Source: Ketobacter alkanivorans (GTDB lineage Bacteria; Pseudomonadota; Gammaproteobacteria; Pseudomonadales; Ketobacteraceae). From it: a DNA stretch of 64,000 bases. Below, piece by piece: positions 63,273 to 64,000 of this stretch. The stretch spans positions 620,001 to 684,000 of the forward strand of contig NZ_CP022684.1 of assembly GCF_002863865.1 (NCBI RefSeq), read 5' to 3'. The stretch's first letter is position 1, and the number at the start of each line of letters is the position of its first letter. A program made the translations under genes and the position numbers. Under the pieces are notes generated by a model. The model had not been told where the DNA came from, searched no databases, and was given only the letters and a program-made list of their open reading frames with translations.

Positions 63273-64000
63273 ATGCTGATTTCGCTGAATTACGCTATTT
63301 TCGCCCTCGCCATCGCCTTAAGCCTGGATCTGTTTCGCCGCGCCCGGCGCTATCGGGAGGCAGCCATTCATATGGCCCTGTTCGCCATCGCCGCCCTGTT
63401 AGGTGGCTTTGCCCACCATATGGAGGCAGAACAGATGCTGGTGCACCGCTGGATTCACGAAGCAAACAATCTGCTGCCAGCGCACTCACAAGCTGGCTCC
63501 TATCACAGCATTTACTTGCGGATGTGGTTGGCCACATTCTTTGCCATCGGCCTGACTGAATATTATTTTATGCGGATATTTCTGCACCCGCTGGCAGAAC
63601 GCTACGGGCTGGGCTGGGTGAAAGGCGCTCTGGTGGCGTCACTGGTTGCTTTCTGCTGCGCGTCATTGGTGATCAGCCAGTATTCACTGGTGGTTATGTT
63701 CCATCTGTTTACCCATGTCCTGGTGATTGGGTTTTCTCTCTATCTGATTTACGCCAAGGGGCTGAAACTGTTTTGGCAGCTGATCTTTCTGGTGACTCTG
63801 AATCTGGCCGCAGGTGGCGTTTGGTCATTAATGGCATTGGGCGAACTGCCCACCGGCCCCCTGCATTACAACGACTGGTACCACATCATTATTCTGGTAT
63901 TTTTGCTTTACCTGCATCGTGTACTGACTAAAGGCAGACTGGTGGATACATTGGCAAGCCTGCAACCAGAGCCAACAACAGCCTCCAAACAACTTACTCC
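63273..64000 (+). CDS. Polytopic membrane protein, 3'-truncated by window edge
   Basis: An open frame from the ATG at 63273 runs without a stop to the end of the window (242 codons so far). It encodes an integral membrane protein with about seven hydrophobic segments. A conserved-looking GGFAHHMEAE lies near residue 44, and further His residues lie inside the membrane region (VVMFHLFTHVL, WYHIIILVFLLYLHRVL). The pattern of membrane-embedded His recalls ceramidase-like or DUF6962-type proteins. I am not sure of the family. The upstream gene is divergent. Confidence 0.7.
   Translation, partial: MLISLNYAIFALAIALSLDLFRRARRYREAAIHMALFAIAALLGGFAHHMEAEQMLVHRWIHEANNLLPAHSQAGSYHSIYLRMWLATFFAIGLTEYYFMRIFLHPLAERYGLGWVKGALVASLVAFCCASLVISQYSLVVMFHLFTHVLVIGFSLYLIYAKGLKLFWQLIFLVTLNLAAGGVWSLMALGELPTGPLHYNDWYHIIILVFLLYLHRVLTKGRLVDTLASLQPEPTTASKQLT

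Overview
The window looks like one continuous stretch of gammaproteobacterial chromosome of intermediate GC content, with short intergenic gaps and mostly housekeeping and accessory-metabolic genes. It has QueF, RimO, HtpX, YfbR, an AlaA-type aminotransferase, an OspR/GPx pair, YadG/YadH and three tRNAs. I see no integrase, transposase, prophage, CRISPR array or rRNA. The gene set (TetR plus MMPL transporter, acyl-CoA transferase, ketosteroid-dehydrogenase-like flavoprotein) resembles marine, lipid- or hydrocarbon-using Pseudomonadales/Oceanospirillales. That placement is inference. Both ends cut a gene: an NAD-dependent epimerase on the left and a polytopic membrane protein on the right.

Layout. 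1-2 kb: epimerase, MscS channel with its ribosome-binding site inside a perfect hairpin, and a cold-shock protein with a long leader. 2-8.7 kb: a minus-strand operon for an SMC-like condensin/Wadjet complex (JetA/MksF, JetB/MksE, JetC/MksB) ending in an RluA-family pseudouridine synthase where JetD would be expected. 8.8-14.6 kb: tandem thioredoxin-fold protein, two uncharacterised proteins (one a large putative lipoprotein with a BPI/TULIP-like segment), tRNA-Ser, a YdjA-type nitroreductase, and an endonuclease V homologue lacking key catalytic residues. 14.7-20.1 kb: membrane adenylate cyclase, AbgT transporter, and a yadG-yadH-queF operon. 20.2-25.1 kb: histidine phosphatase divergent from a TetR-MMPL-BtuF-like cluster. 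25.1-30.2 kb: tRNA-Gly, RimO, a frameshifted DUF2905 gene, a coiled-coil protein, a bacterial cereblon-like CULT-domain protein, YfbR and a PIN-PhoH ATPase. 30.6-42.8 kb: a REC-PAS-GGDEF-EAL protein, then a metabolic block (acyl-CoA hydrolase/transferase, dihydroorotate-dehydrogenase-like protein, ThDP enzyme, FAD dehydrogenase, aldehyde dehydrogenase, amidase). 42.9-49 kb: XRE regulator, Atm1-type exporter, glutamine amidotransferase, tRNA-Glu, SMP-30/strictosidine-synthase-like protein, Mpo1-like protein and a membrane coiled-coil protein. 49-50.8 kb: peroxide-defence genes (OspR-like MarR regulator, glutathione peroxidase, MsrB) around a 460-bp noncoding stretch with DnaA-like boxes and palindromes. 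51-54.2 kb: AlaA-like aminotransferase, a small protein and a HAMP-linked cyclase. 54.3-60.6 kb: a DUF2760-Hsp70-Hsp70/DUF3731 operon divergent from htpX, which has a sigma-32-like promoter. 60.7-64 kb: MFS transporter, ATP-NAD kinase-like protein and the partial membrane protein.

The most notable observations are the CULT-domain protein with the complete three-tryptophan cage and zinc ligands, the Jet/Mks operon carrying a pseudouridine synthase instead of JetD, the degenerate endonuclease V, the hairpin over the mscS ribosome-binding site, the single-base frameshift in the DUF2905 gene, the DnaA-box cluster, and the double-Hsp70 operon next to a heat-shock-type htpX promoter. No database search was run. 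Family names come from motif and sequence recognition.
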